Positions 7,804 to 16,745 of a DNA stretch of 64,000 nt are shown here, in pieces (within the stretch, counting starts at the first letter, position 1; each line of letters opens with the position of its first letter). The stretch lies in contig JAVBLW010000006.1 of assembly GCA_031553215.1 (NCBI GenBank), positions 186,001-250,000 on the forward strand. The letters are read 5' to 3'. Source of the DNA: JAVBLW01 sp031553215. Lineage in GTDB: Bacteria; Bacillota_I; Bacilli_A; Acholeplasmatales; Anaeroplasmataceae. The position numbers were made by a program, and so were the translations under genes. The notes under the pieces were generated by a model, which was not told the origin of the DNA, did no database searches, and saw only the letters and a list, made by a program, of their open reading frames with translations.

Positions 7804-7832
7804 ATTTTACCGATAAATTCGGAAAATGTCAA
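7804..7832 (-). promoter_or_regulatory. Consensus promoter of the Abi-associated small RNA
   Basis: On the minus strand there is TTGACA (7827-7832), an exact 17-base spacer and TAAAAT (7804-7809). It is one of the strongest promoters in the window, and the repeat core begins within about ten bases of it. The Abi gene, beyond the terminator, would be expressed only by read-through or from a weaker site. Confidence 0.85.
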
Positions 7833-7976
7833 CACTTTTTTAATCACTTATAATCTTTATTTTAAGGAATCATATATAAAATATTATACGATTACTTTTG
7901 TAATCTTTTCTATTAAAACATATAATTACTGCTCTTATATTTTTTATTATTAAATCAAAAAAATAAAAAGATAATA

Positions 7977-8303
7977 TTATTCATTAATTTCACGAATATC
8001 TACGTCATATTCTTCCATATAGCAAAAATAAGAATCAATTGCGTTATATAAATATATATCAGTAGAATATTCTTGTTTAATATGCCAATCCGATATTAAT
8101 TCAATTTCAATATCGTCTGAAATTTTCTTGTAAGAATAACAAGCAACAATTCTCTTTTCTATCACTATTTTGTAACAATAATTATTAGTTTCTAAATAAA
8201 GCTGAATACTTTTATCTATGTTAATAAATCTTGTTCGACAAGTAATATTCCATTTCATTTTAATTTTTTCAATTATCTGAACAAATTTATCTACGTTTTT
8301 CAT
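7977..8303 (-). CDS. Small hypothetical protein
   Basis: The 108-residue soluble protein has no recognised domain. It is rich in Ile, Tyr and acidic residues, with a predicted beta-rich middle (IQLYLETNNYCYKIVIEK). RBS AGGAGAAA lies upstream of ATG 8303. It follows the next gene by about 40 bases, and the two may form an operon. The promoter region of the Abi small RNA begins beyond its end. Function unknown. Confidence 0.55.
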   Translation of the reverse strand: MKNVDKFVQIIEKIKMKWNITCRTRFINIDKSIQLYLETNNYCYKIVIEKRIVACYSYKKISDDIEIELISDWHIKQEYSTDIYLYNAIDSYFCYMEEYDVDIREINE

Positions 8304-8345
8304 ATGTCGATTTCTCCTAGTTTTATTATCATAACTGCAATTCTA

Positions 8346-9077
8346 TTATCGCATATACGTATATAAACTTCCACCATAATTCTTATCAAGGTTTTCCTTG
8401 GTATCAAAAATAAGCATATTCTTTTGACATAGATTTATTTCATCAGTCTTTTTAATCATTGAATAGTATTCATCTGTAATACGCTTAGAAACTCCATTTT
8501 GTTCATTTAAAGCTTTTTGTTCTTCGGTTTGATAAAACACTATCATTCCTGAACCATTCTTTAATATTTTCCATATACCAGCATTTGTCTTATATCTACT
8601 TATTATTTCTTCACTAAATTCTTTATTTATACACTCAACAATATAACTCTTATAATCAATTAGAAACCAATAAAAATAGTCAATCCATATCTCATTTTCT
8701 TTAATACGTGTCTCAAAAGAATATTTTTTAGATAATTCCAAAAATTTTGTTAAAACTTTACCTTGTTTATATTCATCATTTTCCAATCTAAATCCCTGAT
8801 GTTGATTTGGTAATTCAACAGGAATTTTATTTTGCATTGATTCTCTTTCACTAATAGAAGCAACTTGAAATATCAAACGATATTTTTTACCAAATGCTAA
8901 TGAATTCTTTTTGGGTTTAGTAAAACGAGAAAACTTTTCAAAACTTATATTATAAATAGTAAGTTCAAATTCTTCTTCCATAAATTGCTTAAGTTCAGTA
9001 AACATTGGGGATAAAACCGTTTCTCCTTTTAATAGAGATAATGTACTTTCAAATGAATTCTTATCTATAAAAAACAT
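8346..9077 (-). CDS. Hypothetical protein of unknown family
   Basis: I use the second ATG (9077) because AAGGAGG lies eight bases upstream of it and only two bases from the first ATG (9083); the product is 243 residues. It is soluble and rich in aromatic and charged residues, with no membrane segment and no motif I recognise. It may pair with the 108-residue gene that follows. The location between the Abi module and the metallophosphoesterase puts it inside the accessory island, so a defence-associated role is possible but unsupported. Confidence 0.6.
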   Translation of the reverse strand: MFFIDKNSFESTLSLLKGETVLSPMFTELKQFMEEEFELTIYNISFEKFSRFTKPKKNSLAFGKKYRLIFQVASISERESMQNKIPVELPNQHQGFRLENDEYKQGKVLTKFLELSKKYSFETRIKENEIWIDYFYWFLIDYKSYIVECINKEFSEEIISRYKTNAGIWKILKNGSGMIVFYQTEEQKALNEQNGVSKRITDEYYSMIKKTDEINLCQKNMLIFDTKENLDKNYGGSLYTYMR

Positions 9078-9482
9078 ATACATTACCTCCTTGTTTGTGT
9101 AGAACTATTTTACTATCAGTTATTTATTAATTAATGACTTTATATAGTCCCATAAATTTTTAACTACTGCATAAATATTCGGTAGTTAGTCAACATATTT
9201 AATAAATTATCAGAACCAGCACACGAAGCGAATAATTATTTACATACTTGTCAGTGAACGTTAAAAGTTATATTAACAAAATGAAATCATGTGAACAAAG
9301 ATTTATACAAAAGTGAATTTCATTATTAAAATCATATCTCCTTATCGAAAATGACCGTTTATGGACATTAAAGGGTAGTAGATTTTAGAGAGAATTAGTC
9401 AGCAACTTCTAGATAGATTTTACGCTTATTTTTTCTTTGCCTACTACAAACTACTTTGTATTTTATATAGGCCTTTAAGCAA
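9078..9482 (-). repeat. Gene-free stretch with a diverged copy of the island repeat
   Basis: No ORF or RNA is visible. Bases about 9250-9325 (GTTAAAAGTTATATTAA, then TACAAAAGTGAATTTC) resemble the repeat next to ssrA at 23330-23415, with several mismatches and a small deletion. I read it as a fourth, decayed member of the repeat family that separates the island modules. The upstream end of the stretch would contain the promoter of the preceding gene. Confidence 0.4.
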
Positions 9483-10628
9483 CTATTTTAATGTAATAAC
9501 TACGATTTCACAATCGGTTCCAACACGCATAGGCATTCCCCAAGTACCGGCTCCGGAAGTAACTATAACATCTGGATGAGCATCATCTTCCTTATAGTGT
9601 CCATAATCAACTACATAAGAAATACTTGTAATAATATTAGCAGGAAATACTTGTCCCTTATGCGTATGACCTGCAACAATTAGGTCAACTTTTGTACCAT
9701 ATTGATCTAAATTAGATGGCGTATGGTCCATGACTATTATCGGTAGGTTAAGAGGAGTAATTAACTCTAATAAAGTATTAGTCTCTACTCTTTTCAATGT
9801 ATCAAATCCACCAATTGGAGAGGGATCGACTCTACCTAATAATACAAATTGATTATCGATAATGACGTATTCATCCTTTAATAACTTTACATTACTATCC
9901 TCATAAAATTGAACCATTTTAGAAAAAGTAGCACCACCATCATGATTACCTAATGACGCATAGACACCGAATTTTGAATTAATACTTTTGAAAAGTTCAC
10001 TAGCTCTATTTGGATCTTGAATCGCATTAAAATCATCATTAAATGTATCACCTACAACTAAGACAAGATCAGGATTGGCAGCATTTACATTATCGATTAT
10101 TTTCACTAATCGACTTTCTGAATTTACTGCGCCTAAATGAATATCCGTAATTAACACTGCTTTCATTTCTTCATTAAGACTATTATTTAAATTGATATCA
10201 TAAGTTTTTATTTTAATTGTATTAGCATGATCAATTCCATAAATGACAAGTATTACACTAACTAACAAAGACACACAATTCATCATAACACGGAAATTAA
10301 CCCTTTTTGAATCACTAACTAATTTTGTGACTTTCCCTAGCCAGATAATTAAATCACCTAAAGCAAAAAACAGGAATAGGTAAACAAATATACCCATGTA
10401 ATATCCACCTATTGTTATCATTATATTTCTAAAGTTATTAGGCAAAGGGCAATACCCTAAAACGAGAGGTAAAGCTATTATAACAAAAACAATTATAAAT
10501 ATAGTTGAATTAAGTTTAGGAAAGAAATGTTTAACAAATTGGAATATACGCTTGCCAATGTAATAGTTGACAAAAAAATAAATTGTTAAAATAAACAAAA
10601 CAGCAATTATACCTAAAAATTTGTTCAT
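9483..10628 (-). CDS. Membrane-anchored metallophosphoesterase (YkuE-like)
   Basis: The 381-residue protein begins with four hydrophobic segments (about 4-24, 40-60, 68-98, 118-138). A calcineurin-like phosphoesterase domain follows with the full set of metal-binding motifs: LITDIHLG (160s), VVGDTFND (190s), LGNHDGG (about 226-232), MDHTPSNL (300s) and VAGHTHKGQ (about 317-325). The family hydrolyses phosphoester bonds at the membrane; YkuE-like members act on envelope substrates, but the substrate here is not visible. It is a single gene between two repeat copies. An older gene fragment lies just upstream. Confidence 0.82.
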   Translation of the reverse strand: MNKFLGIIAVLFILTIYFFVNYYIGKRIFQFVKHFFPKLNSTIFIIVFVIIALPLVLGYCPLPNNFRNIMITIGGYYMGIFVYLFLFFALGDLIIWLGKVTKLVSDSKRVNFRVMMNCVSLLVSVILVIYGIDHANTIKIKTYDINLNNSLNEEMKAVLITDIHLGAVNSESRLVKIIDNVNAANPDLVLVVGDTFNDDFNAIQDPNRASELFKSINSKFGVYASLGNHDGGATFSKMVQFYEDSNVKLLKDEYVIIDNQFVLLGRVDPSPIGGFDTLKRVETNTLLELITPLNLPIIVMDHTPSNLDQYGTKVDLIVAGHTHKGQVFPANIITSISYVVDYGHYKEDDAHPDVIVTSGAGTWGMPMRVGTDCEIVVITLK

Positions 10629-10639
10629 AAAATTCTCCT

Positions 10640-10744
10640 CTAAGCAATTATTTTGGTTAATAACTTAATAAATCCTTCAATTTCATCAATAATTAATTCT
10701 ACATAAAAATCCTTGTGTTTGTATTTCCACCAGTTCAAATAATT
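10640..10744 (-). pseudogene. C-terminal fragment of an unidentified gene
   Basis: This is a 34-codon open stretch (NYLNWWKYKHKDFYVELIID, then EIEGFIKLLTKIIA and stop) without a start, just before the phosphoesterase gene. Its composition looks like real protein, so it may be the end of a deleted gene that once stood between the repeat and the phosphoesterase. The family is unknown. Confidence 0.25.
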
Positions 10745-10794
10745 TCAATTTAGTATTTTGACATTCTCTTATATCTGTAGTTTTAATATGTATT

Positions 10795-11090
10795 TAAATA
10801 ATAACATATTAAAAGCACAAAATCTATAAAACGACAATTTCTTGACATAATAGCGCCATTTTTTTTCAAATTGTTATGTTACGCGCCCTTAATAAGTAAT
10901 CTTTAAATTGTCGATTTTGCATTATCAATCGTTAAAAGGTTATATTAATACAAATAATTGAAGCATACAAGAACTGCCTATTTTGATACAAATGAGTCTT
11001 TTTACGTTAAAATACAGTTATTTAAGTAAAATTAGATAGTTCCCATATCAAAAACCCGAAGGTATCAGTCCTGATTAGCTATTTGAATAG
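10795..11090. repeat. Island repeat, copy beside the phosphoesterase (copy 2)
   Basis: This roughly 295-base intergenic unit resembles the region between ssrA and the BcgI-like gene (23222-23504) along most of its length. Both have TAATAACATATT, a following AATCTAT block, TTACGC near 10865, TCGTTAAAAGGTTATATTAA near 10930, and ACTGCCTATTTTGATACAAA near 10973. Its right end (TCAGTCCTGATTAGCTATT) resembles the ssrA terminator up to the CCA end. A weak terminator-like UUCG hairpin of the hsd operon sits at about 11051-11066 on the minus strand. Similarity was judged by eye. Confidence 0.6.
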
Positions 11091-11175
11091 GATTACTAAT
11101 ATGGGTACGAAACGCACCCCTAGCACTTTTTCGCCTATTTTTACGCACCCTTAGATGGTAATCGTTAAATGGTTA
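11080..11175. repeat. 96-base direct repeat at the downstream end of the hsd operon (copy 3)
   Basis: Matches 20012-20107 over exactly 96 bases at roughly 75-80% identity by eye, sharing TATTTGAATAGGATTAC at the start, ACGCACCC twice, and TGGTAATCGTTAAA near the end. It stops one base before the stop codon of the last gene of the type I operon. Confidence 0.7.
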
Positions 11176-11176
11176 C

Positions 11177-11452
11177 CTATTTGAATTTTCGAGTATATCT
11201 GCATCCTTTACTGGCAAAATTATCACAGCCATAAAAACTTCCGTATGGCCCATGCCGTTTAACCAATGGAGCACCGCATCTAGGACGGCAATCCTTAACA
11301 CTTGGAATAGCGGCTACGTTTGGCTCGGAAGTTGTTGAAATAGCTATTGTTTTTTCTTCAGTTTCAACTGCTATTGCCTTTCTTTTACTTATTTTAAATT
11401 TTAAGTAGTAAACTATAATTACAAACGCAACAAACAGCACGCCTGCAATCAA
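11177..11452 (-). CDS. Membrane-anchored topoisomerase-type zinc-ribbon protein
   Basis: The 91-residue protein has an N-terminal transmembrane helix (about 2-18), a basic/linker region, and a C-terminal zinc ribbon: C-P/R-x-C (about 54-60), GPYGSFYGC (68-76) and CRYTRKF. It resembles the C-terminal zinc-binding repeats of type IA topoisomerases (zf-C4_Topoisom), which bind single-stranded DNA. Anchoring such a ribbon in the membrane would let it hold DNA at the cell surface; that is inference. It is the last gene of the type I R-M operon, 12 bases after the preceding gene, and its stop nearly touches the 96-base repeat. Confidence 0.7.
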   Translation of the reverse strand: MIAGVLFVAFVIIVYYLKFKISKRKAIAVETEEKTIAISTTSEPNVAAIPSVKDCRPRCGAPLVKRHGPYGSFYGCDNFASKGCRYTRKFK

Positions 11453-11464
11453 ATATATCCACCA

Positions 11465-11728
11465 TTAAAAGCTAAGTAGCCACGTAATAAATTTTACTAT
11501 AGCAATACAAATACCCGATAATCCAAGAAAGACAAATATTCTAATTATCCAATGGCAATCGCTCATAAGATCAGAATCATAGAAGCCTAAAAAATCAAAT
11601 ATCATTCCAACAAGACCAAATGCAACTGCAAAAGAAATAAAACCTATTACACATAAAATGATATTATCTGCAGTTGAATTTCCAGTAATTTCTATAAAGT
11701 TCTCTAATAAATCTAGTATGCCTTTCAT
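11465..11728 (-). CDS. Small two-helix membrane protein in the hsd operon
   Basis: The 87-residue protein has two strongly hydrophobic stretches, at about 22-50 (DNIILCVIGFISFAVAFGLV onward) and 62-85, joined by a short acidic loop. No family recognised. It starts 12 bases after the hsdR stop and precedes the zinc-ribbon gene by 12 bases, so it is almost certainly in the same transcript. It may be a partner of the zinc-ribbon protein. Confidence 0.65.
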   Translation of the reverse strand: MKGILDLLENFIEITGNSTADNIILCVIGFISFAVAFGLVGMIFDFLGFYDSDLMSDCHWIIRIFVFLGLSGICIAIVKFITWLLSF

Positions 11729-11740
11729 TTAATTACCTGT

Positions 11741-14700
11741 TTAGTTATACTTTTTGAAATTTTCTGCTTGTTGCATTACTTTATCAAATACTTCTTCGTC
11801 CCACTCAGGTGGATAGCCGTTTTTATAAAGGAGTACAGTCAAATCCATGTTAAGTTGACTCTTGATATCGTCTCTATTAAAAAAATCAGCATATTGAAGT
11901 TTATCATCTACTAGTTCTTTAATTTTCTTTGCTAGTTCAAGACACTTTTTATCTTCGAAAAGAAACCCATGGTCATCTCGGACTTTAACTAAAATATCGT
12001 AGAATGCTTTTTCTTCATACGTGATACCTAATTTTTCAAAAGAAGTTTTATCTAAGTTCAAATCCTTAAATATATTAATAAGTTCATCAGATAAATCGTT
12101 GACAAAATCCGCAACTACCTCGCTTGTAAAAACAAGACTATCTCTTGTATTGTAAGCTTCGACAACACGTCTCAATCTTTCATCAAACTCAAGTGATTTT
12201 ACTTTGTTCACCTTACCATAATTTGAAATTGCTTTCTTTAAAAGTTTCAATAGCGCATTGAACTTAGTTATAGGCATTTTAACAGCTTTTAGTTGATTTA
12301 CGAATTCATCACTAAAGAAATCCAATGATTTATGATGATCTATAATGTTTTCAACACCAGTGCAAGAAATAGCGTTTTTGACCATTTCTTCAACGACTTT
12401 ATTCATAACTTCGGCATCAGGAACATCACCAATTGTTTGCTTATATATTATTGACCTTATTGCAAGGTAAAATTGAGCTCTTGATGTTTCATTTTTAGAT
12501 ATCTCACCTGAAGGGAATACAATGTTGTAAACAGCTTTTAATTTTCGAGACAAATTCATAAATCTAAATTCTATCTCTTTTGATAACTGGACATACTCTG
12601 CTGCACGATTTAAGCAATGCAATCTTGCAAGTGGCTCGCCCGCATAAAAATCAGTAGCATTAAAATTGATTAGCAAATCATCTATCAACTTTAAATGATT
12701 TTTAAATATACCAAGAGAAATCGATAATTCATCCACTGGGCTTTCTTGAGGTCCACCATAAACCTTTATAGCTTCCATCATTTGCGTTTTTATACCAATA
12801 TAATCTACAACCAAACCCCTGTTTTTTCCTTCAAACACTCTGTTTACACGAGATATTGTTTGTATTAGGGTATGTTTTTGAAGTGGTTTATCAATGTACA
12901 TTACTGCCAGTGAAGGAACATCAAATCCTGTGATCCACATATCTACAACAATGGCAATCTTAAAATTAGACTTCTCGTTTTTAAACTGCTCATCAAGGAA
13001 TTTATGTTTTTCCTTTGTGCCACAAAGATCATATAATTCTTTTTCGTCATCTTCACCACGAGTAGCAACAAGATTTAACTTTGGCACATCAACAAGTGTA
13101 TCAAGGTCTTCGCTAGTATGATCATTGGGGTTATCAGCTTTTTTAGCCACAGTCCAGTCATTTCTTAAATTTTTTATAGCTTTATAGACCTTTAACGCAA
13201 GAGTTCTGTCCGCACAAACAATCATTGCTTTTTGTACAATTTCAGGTTTTTCGGCACATAACGATTCATAATGACAAACAATATCTTTCGCCAGTTTTTC
13301 GATTCTATCTTTGTGACCAAGGACCGTAGTCATTTTGCTCATCGTTTTCTGACTTTTCTCTATCTGCTCAGGATTTGAACCATGCTCAGCACACTCATCA
13401 TAGTATTTTTGAATATCTTTTGCGTCCTTATCTGAGATTATAACTCTGGCAAGTCTTGGTTCATATGCTATTCTTACGGTTATTCCATCATCGCTCGACT
13501 CTTTCATTGTATAGCTATCTACAACATTACCAAATACTGCTATTGCTTCATCGATTGGAGTTCCAGTAAATCCGCAGTAAACACCATTTGGAAAACTCTC
13601 TCTTAAATAATGTGCAAAACCATAAGTTGTAAAAACACCTTTATCAGTTTTCTTTAATTTAGAATTTACTCCTGTGTTAGAACGATGTGCCTCATCAGAA
13701 ATACATATTATATTATTCCGCTCGGATAAAACACCGGTTTCTTCGCAAAATTTTTGAATAGTAGTAATATACACGCCACCGCTTTCTTGATTTAGAAGTG
13801 TTGTTCGTAAATCTTGTCTTGTTTCAATACTTCGAACATTATTATCGTGTAAATATTTCTTTGCTGTAACAAATAATTTTGAAGTTTGAGAATCTAAATC
13901 TTCTCTATCCGTAATAATAATTATTGTCGGATTTTGAAAAGCATCTTTTTCTCTTAACATCAAGAGACGAGATAAAAATAACATTGCATAAGTTTTACCG
14001 CAGCCAGTCGCTCCAAAGTAAATACCGCCTTTACCATCCCCATCAGGTTTTTTGTGTTCTTTCAAACTAGCAAGCATTTTATTTGCTGCAAAAAATTGCG
14101 GATATCTACATACTATAGCCTCGTCTTTTTGGCTATCATCTGGGTAAAATACAAAATCTCTTAATATAGATAGCAATTTATCTTTTGAGAACACACCTTG
14201 CATTAAAGTAAACAATGAACTAATTCCGTTTACAACAGTATCAGTTTCATTTGCTTTATTCCATGAGTAATAAAACTTATACGGAGAAAATATTGATCCT
14301 AATTTAGTATTTGCTCCATCACTAATTACAGAAATCGCACAATATTTTAGCAGATTAGGTATATCACGACAATAACGAGTGTGTATTTGTCGCCATGCAT
14401 CGTGAATTGTTTTGTCTTCCGAAATTGCCGTTTTGAACTCAAAGATGGCAACAGGTATACCATTGATGAAAACTATCAAATCTGGGCGTCTGATATGAAC
14501 ATCCTCGACGGTAAACTGATTAACTACTTTGAATATATTGTTTGAACTATCATTAAAATCAATAAAGTCGATATGTAGTGCAATTTTAGAAGTATCATCT
14601 CTGACTAAGTTAAAACCTTCAGAAATTATTTTATATGTTTCTCTGCTGCCGTCATAAAGAGGAGCTGAAGATATATTATCAATCATACTTATTACTATCT

Positions 14701-14896
14701 TTATTTCATTTGACGTAATATCAAGGTATTTATTTTTTAAATACGCAGCTAAGTCATCATAAAGCAGTATATCTTTAAATTGACGATGAATGTTCTCACC
14801 AGAGACATATTCAAAACCTTGCTGTTTAAATAGTTCAATAAAAGCAGATTCTAGTTCTGCTTCTGTAAACATTCCTTTTCCAAACATATAATCCAT
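11741..14896 (-). CDS. hsdR: Type I restriction enzyme, subunit R
   Basis: The 1051-residue protein has the expected order. The N-terminal PD-(D/E)XK nuclease has RRPDL (136-140) and FEFKT (152-156). The SF2 translocase has Walker A GATGCGKT (295-302), the DEAH box (401-404) and GFTGTP in motif III. The second RecA domain includes VVDMWITGFDVPSLAVMYID and the QTISRVNR motif VI. A helical C-terminal part probably contacts the methylase. It translocates DNA with ATP and cuts unmethylated DNA far from the site. Length is normal. It is separated from hsdS by the KAP-like gene rather than adjoining it. Confidence 0.95.
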   Translation of the reverse strand: MDYMFGKGMFTEAELESAFIELFKQQGFEYVSGENIHRQFKDILLYDDLAAYLKNKYLDITSNEIKIVISMIDNISSAPLYDGSRETYKIISEGFNLVRDDTSKIALHIDFIDFNDSSNNIFKVVNQFTVEDVHIRRPDLIVFINGIPVAIFEFKTAISEDKTIHDAWRQIHTRYCRDIPNLLKYCAISVISDGANTKLGSIFSPYKFYYSWNKANETDTVVNGISSLFTLMQGVFSKDKLLSILRDFVFYPDDSQKDEAIVCRYPQFFAANKMLASLKEHKKPDGDGKGGIYFGATGCGKTYAMLFLSRLLMLREKDAFQNPTIIIITDREDLDSQTSKLFVTAKKYLHDNNVRSIETRQDLRTTLLNQESGGVYITTIQKFCEETGVLSERNNIICISDEAHRSNTGVNSKLKKTDKGVFTTYGFAHYLRESFPNGVYCGFTGTPIDEAIAVFGNVVDSYTMKESSDDGITVRIAYEPRLARVIISDKDAKDIQKYYDECAEHGSNPEQIEKSQKTMSKMTTVLGHKDRIEKLAKDIVCHYESLCAEKPEIVQKAMIVCADRTLALKVYKAIKNLRNDWTVAKKADNPNDHTSEDLDTLVDVPKLNLVATRGEDDEKELYDLCGTKEKHKFLDEQFKNEKSNFKIAIVVDMWITGFDVPSLAVMYIDKPLQKHTLIQTISRVNRVFEGKNRGLVVDYIGIKTQMMEAIKVYGGPQESPVDELSISLGIFKNHLKLIDDLLINFNATDFYAGEPLARLHCLNRAAEYVQLSKEIEFRFMNLSRKLKAVYNIVFPSGEISKNETSRAQFYLAIRSIIYKQTIGDVPDAEVMNKVVEEMVKNAISCTGVENIIDHHKSLDFFSDEFVNQLKAVKMPITKFNALLKLLKKAISNYGKVNKVKSLEFDERLRRVVEAYNTRDSLVFTSEVVADFVNDLSDELINIFKDLNLDKTSFEKLGITYEEKAFYDILVKVRDDHGFLFEDKKCLELAKKIKELVDDKLQYADFFNRDDIKSQLNMDLTVLLYKNGYPPEWDEEVFDKVMQQAENFKKYN

Positions 14897-14909
14897 TTGC
14901 GATACCTCC

Positions 14910-16724
14910 TTATAATTTTTCTATTATTTCCTGCAAGTTATTAGAAAACCAATTGATTTGTTTCATTTGAATTTTATCAAAAGTCGACTCAGTTTCGTTG
15001 ATTAGATAATCAATCTTATTTTTTAAATCAATCAAACTATCTCTATCATCTTTAAGAAACTCATTAATATTAACAGACCTATATATCCCCATATAAATAC
15101 CTCTAATATTGCTAATTCGTCGTGAATCACATGTTCGTATTAACTCTATCAAACGATCGTTGTCAATCTTCTTCGCAAAACTTCCTTTGCTCAAAAAGGT
15201 AGCTTTATTGATCAACACATTTGAATAAAATTCATCAATTTTTCCAGGAGTATAATCGAAATCTAACAAATTGGAATTGCACGCTTTAAGCTTGTTTTCC
15301 ATTTCTTTCATAAACATATTGAATTCATCTATAGAAGATTTCGATTCCAATTGTATTCCACTATGAAATGTAATTCGATCCAATGTTTCTAAATCTGTTT
15401 CAGTTAAATTATTTAACATTTGTGTTTTACAATGATCAATTATATCATCATAACCTACACTGTCTTTAATTGAAATTAGATAATTTACTAATCCTCCATA
15501 TTCACTAAATGGTATTGCACTATTGTTTTCTAGTTTTTCCGAAATGTATTTAAGAGATTCAACCACATTTTTCTCTGTTTCTTCGTAATATCTGTATAGC
15601 ACATTTAAATGCGAATTTAATTCTTTTTGATTCTTTTCAAATTCTTCGCGATTACAAAAAATTTGATTTGACTTCTCTATCTCTTGAGTATCCATATGCT
15701 GTGAAATTATATAATCGTAACTAAATCTATATAATGGAAATTTATATGTACCTAATTCATGAGAACTATTTTCATCATTACTCCAAGAAAGAGTATTTGT
15801 TTTTGCCTTTCTTAATGCAAAAGCAATGTTGCTCATTAATACACTCTTTACAAACGAGATATTAGGAACGAAATCCATTTTGTCCAATATATCTGATGTC
15901 TTTTGACACGCAAAAATCAATGAACGCAAGTTTTGACTGTTTATGTCTTTGGAAAACATAATGTTTTGTTCAATTTCCCAGCTTAACATACTATCTATAG
16001 AATATGGTTCTTTATCTTCTAACAACTTGTCGAAATATTTATTATTAAATGACATTAAAATGTTGTCTATTGCTTGAGTGTTTGAGGAATAAAAATCTAT
16101 TGTATCACTGACCGTTTTTTCTTTTGTCTTTATATAAATCTTGGATTCTTCACTTAACGCTGTCTTTATAGTTTCCTTGCCATCTGCGTTCTTTACTGGA
16201 AAACTTGTGTATTTTAAAATTTCTGATTCATTTGCTACTAATAATACTTTTACACCGTCTTGTTCTACAAGATTGTTAACATAACCAAGTGTTTCAATAA
16301 TACTAATGTTTGCTCTTTCTAAATCTTCCAATATGATTAATTTGTCCGAAAGGTCAATTGATTCATAGAGTTTGTTTAATGAGCCTTCATCCAAACTTAA
16401 ATCCACACCAAAGAAACTAGCAATACCCTTAACAACAGTCTTTCCGATCAATTTGGTGGAAGCCATACCAGTGCTGTTGTTGTTTAGTATTTTTGCTTTT
16501 GATTCAAGAAAAATACTTTTGCTAATATCCTTAATATCGTTTAATCCGTATAATGAAACAACAATGCACTTTCTAAAGTTATCTTTTGCCAAAAATGGTA
16601 TCAAAGAATTTTGAATGTAATAACTTTTACCTGTCCCCCATGGTGCAGAGAGCATAATAGCACTTCTTGTTTTATTCTTTTCGATATAATGTTTTATGAA
16701 ATCATTTAATTCATTAGTCGTCAT
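14910..16724 (-). CDS. KAP-like P-loop NTPase embedded in the type I R-M operon
   Basis: The start is taken at ATG 16724, six bases after GGAGG. The 604-residue protein has Walker A APWGTGKS (27-34) and Walker B LIILEDLERA (129-138). A sensor-like VKVLLVANES follows near 170. This pattern fits the KAP family of STAND-related ATPases, but the usual inserted transmembrane helices are absent, so it should be cytoplasmic. The remaining 400 residues are helical and unrecognised. It lies between hsdS and hsdR with 13-21 base gaps. Extra ATPases inside hsd operons are often accessory defence effectors or regulators. The function here is unknown, and the family call is moderate. Confidence 0.65.
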   Translation of the reverse strand: MTTNELNDFIKHYIEKNKTRSAIMLSAPWGTGKSYYIQNSLIPFLAKDNFRKCIVVSLYGLNDIKDISKSIFLESKAKILNNNSTGMASTKLIGKTVVKGIASFFGVDLSLDEGSLNKLYESIDLSDKLIILEDLERANISIIETLGYVNNLVEQDGVKVLLVANESEILKYTSFPVKNADGKETIKTALSEESKIYIKTKEKTVSDTIDFYSSNTQAIDNILMSFNNKYFDKLLEDKEPYSIDSMLSWEIEQNIMFSKDINSQNLRSLIFACQKTSDILDKMDFVPNISFVKSVLMSNIAFALRKAKTNTLSWSNDENSSHELGTYKFPLYRFSYDYIISQHMDTQEIEKSNQIFCNREEFEKNQKELNSHLNVLYRYYEETEKNVVESLKYISEKLENNSAIPFSEYGGLVNYLISIKDSVGYDDIIDHCKTQMLNNLTETDLETLDRITFHSGIQLESKSSIDEFNMFMKEMENKLKACNSNLLDFDYTPGKIDEFYSNVLINKATFLSKGSFAKKIDNDRLIELIRTCDSRRISNIRGIYMGIYRSVNINEFLKDDRDSLIDLKNKIDYLINETESTFDKIQMKQINWFSNNLQEIIEKL

Positions 16725-16745
16725 AAACAACCTCCATATTAAGAG

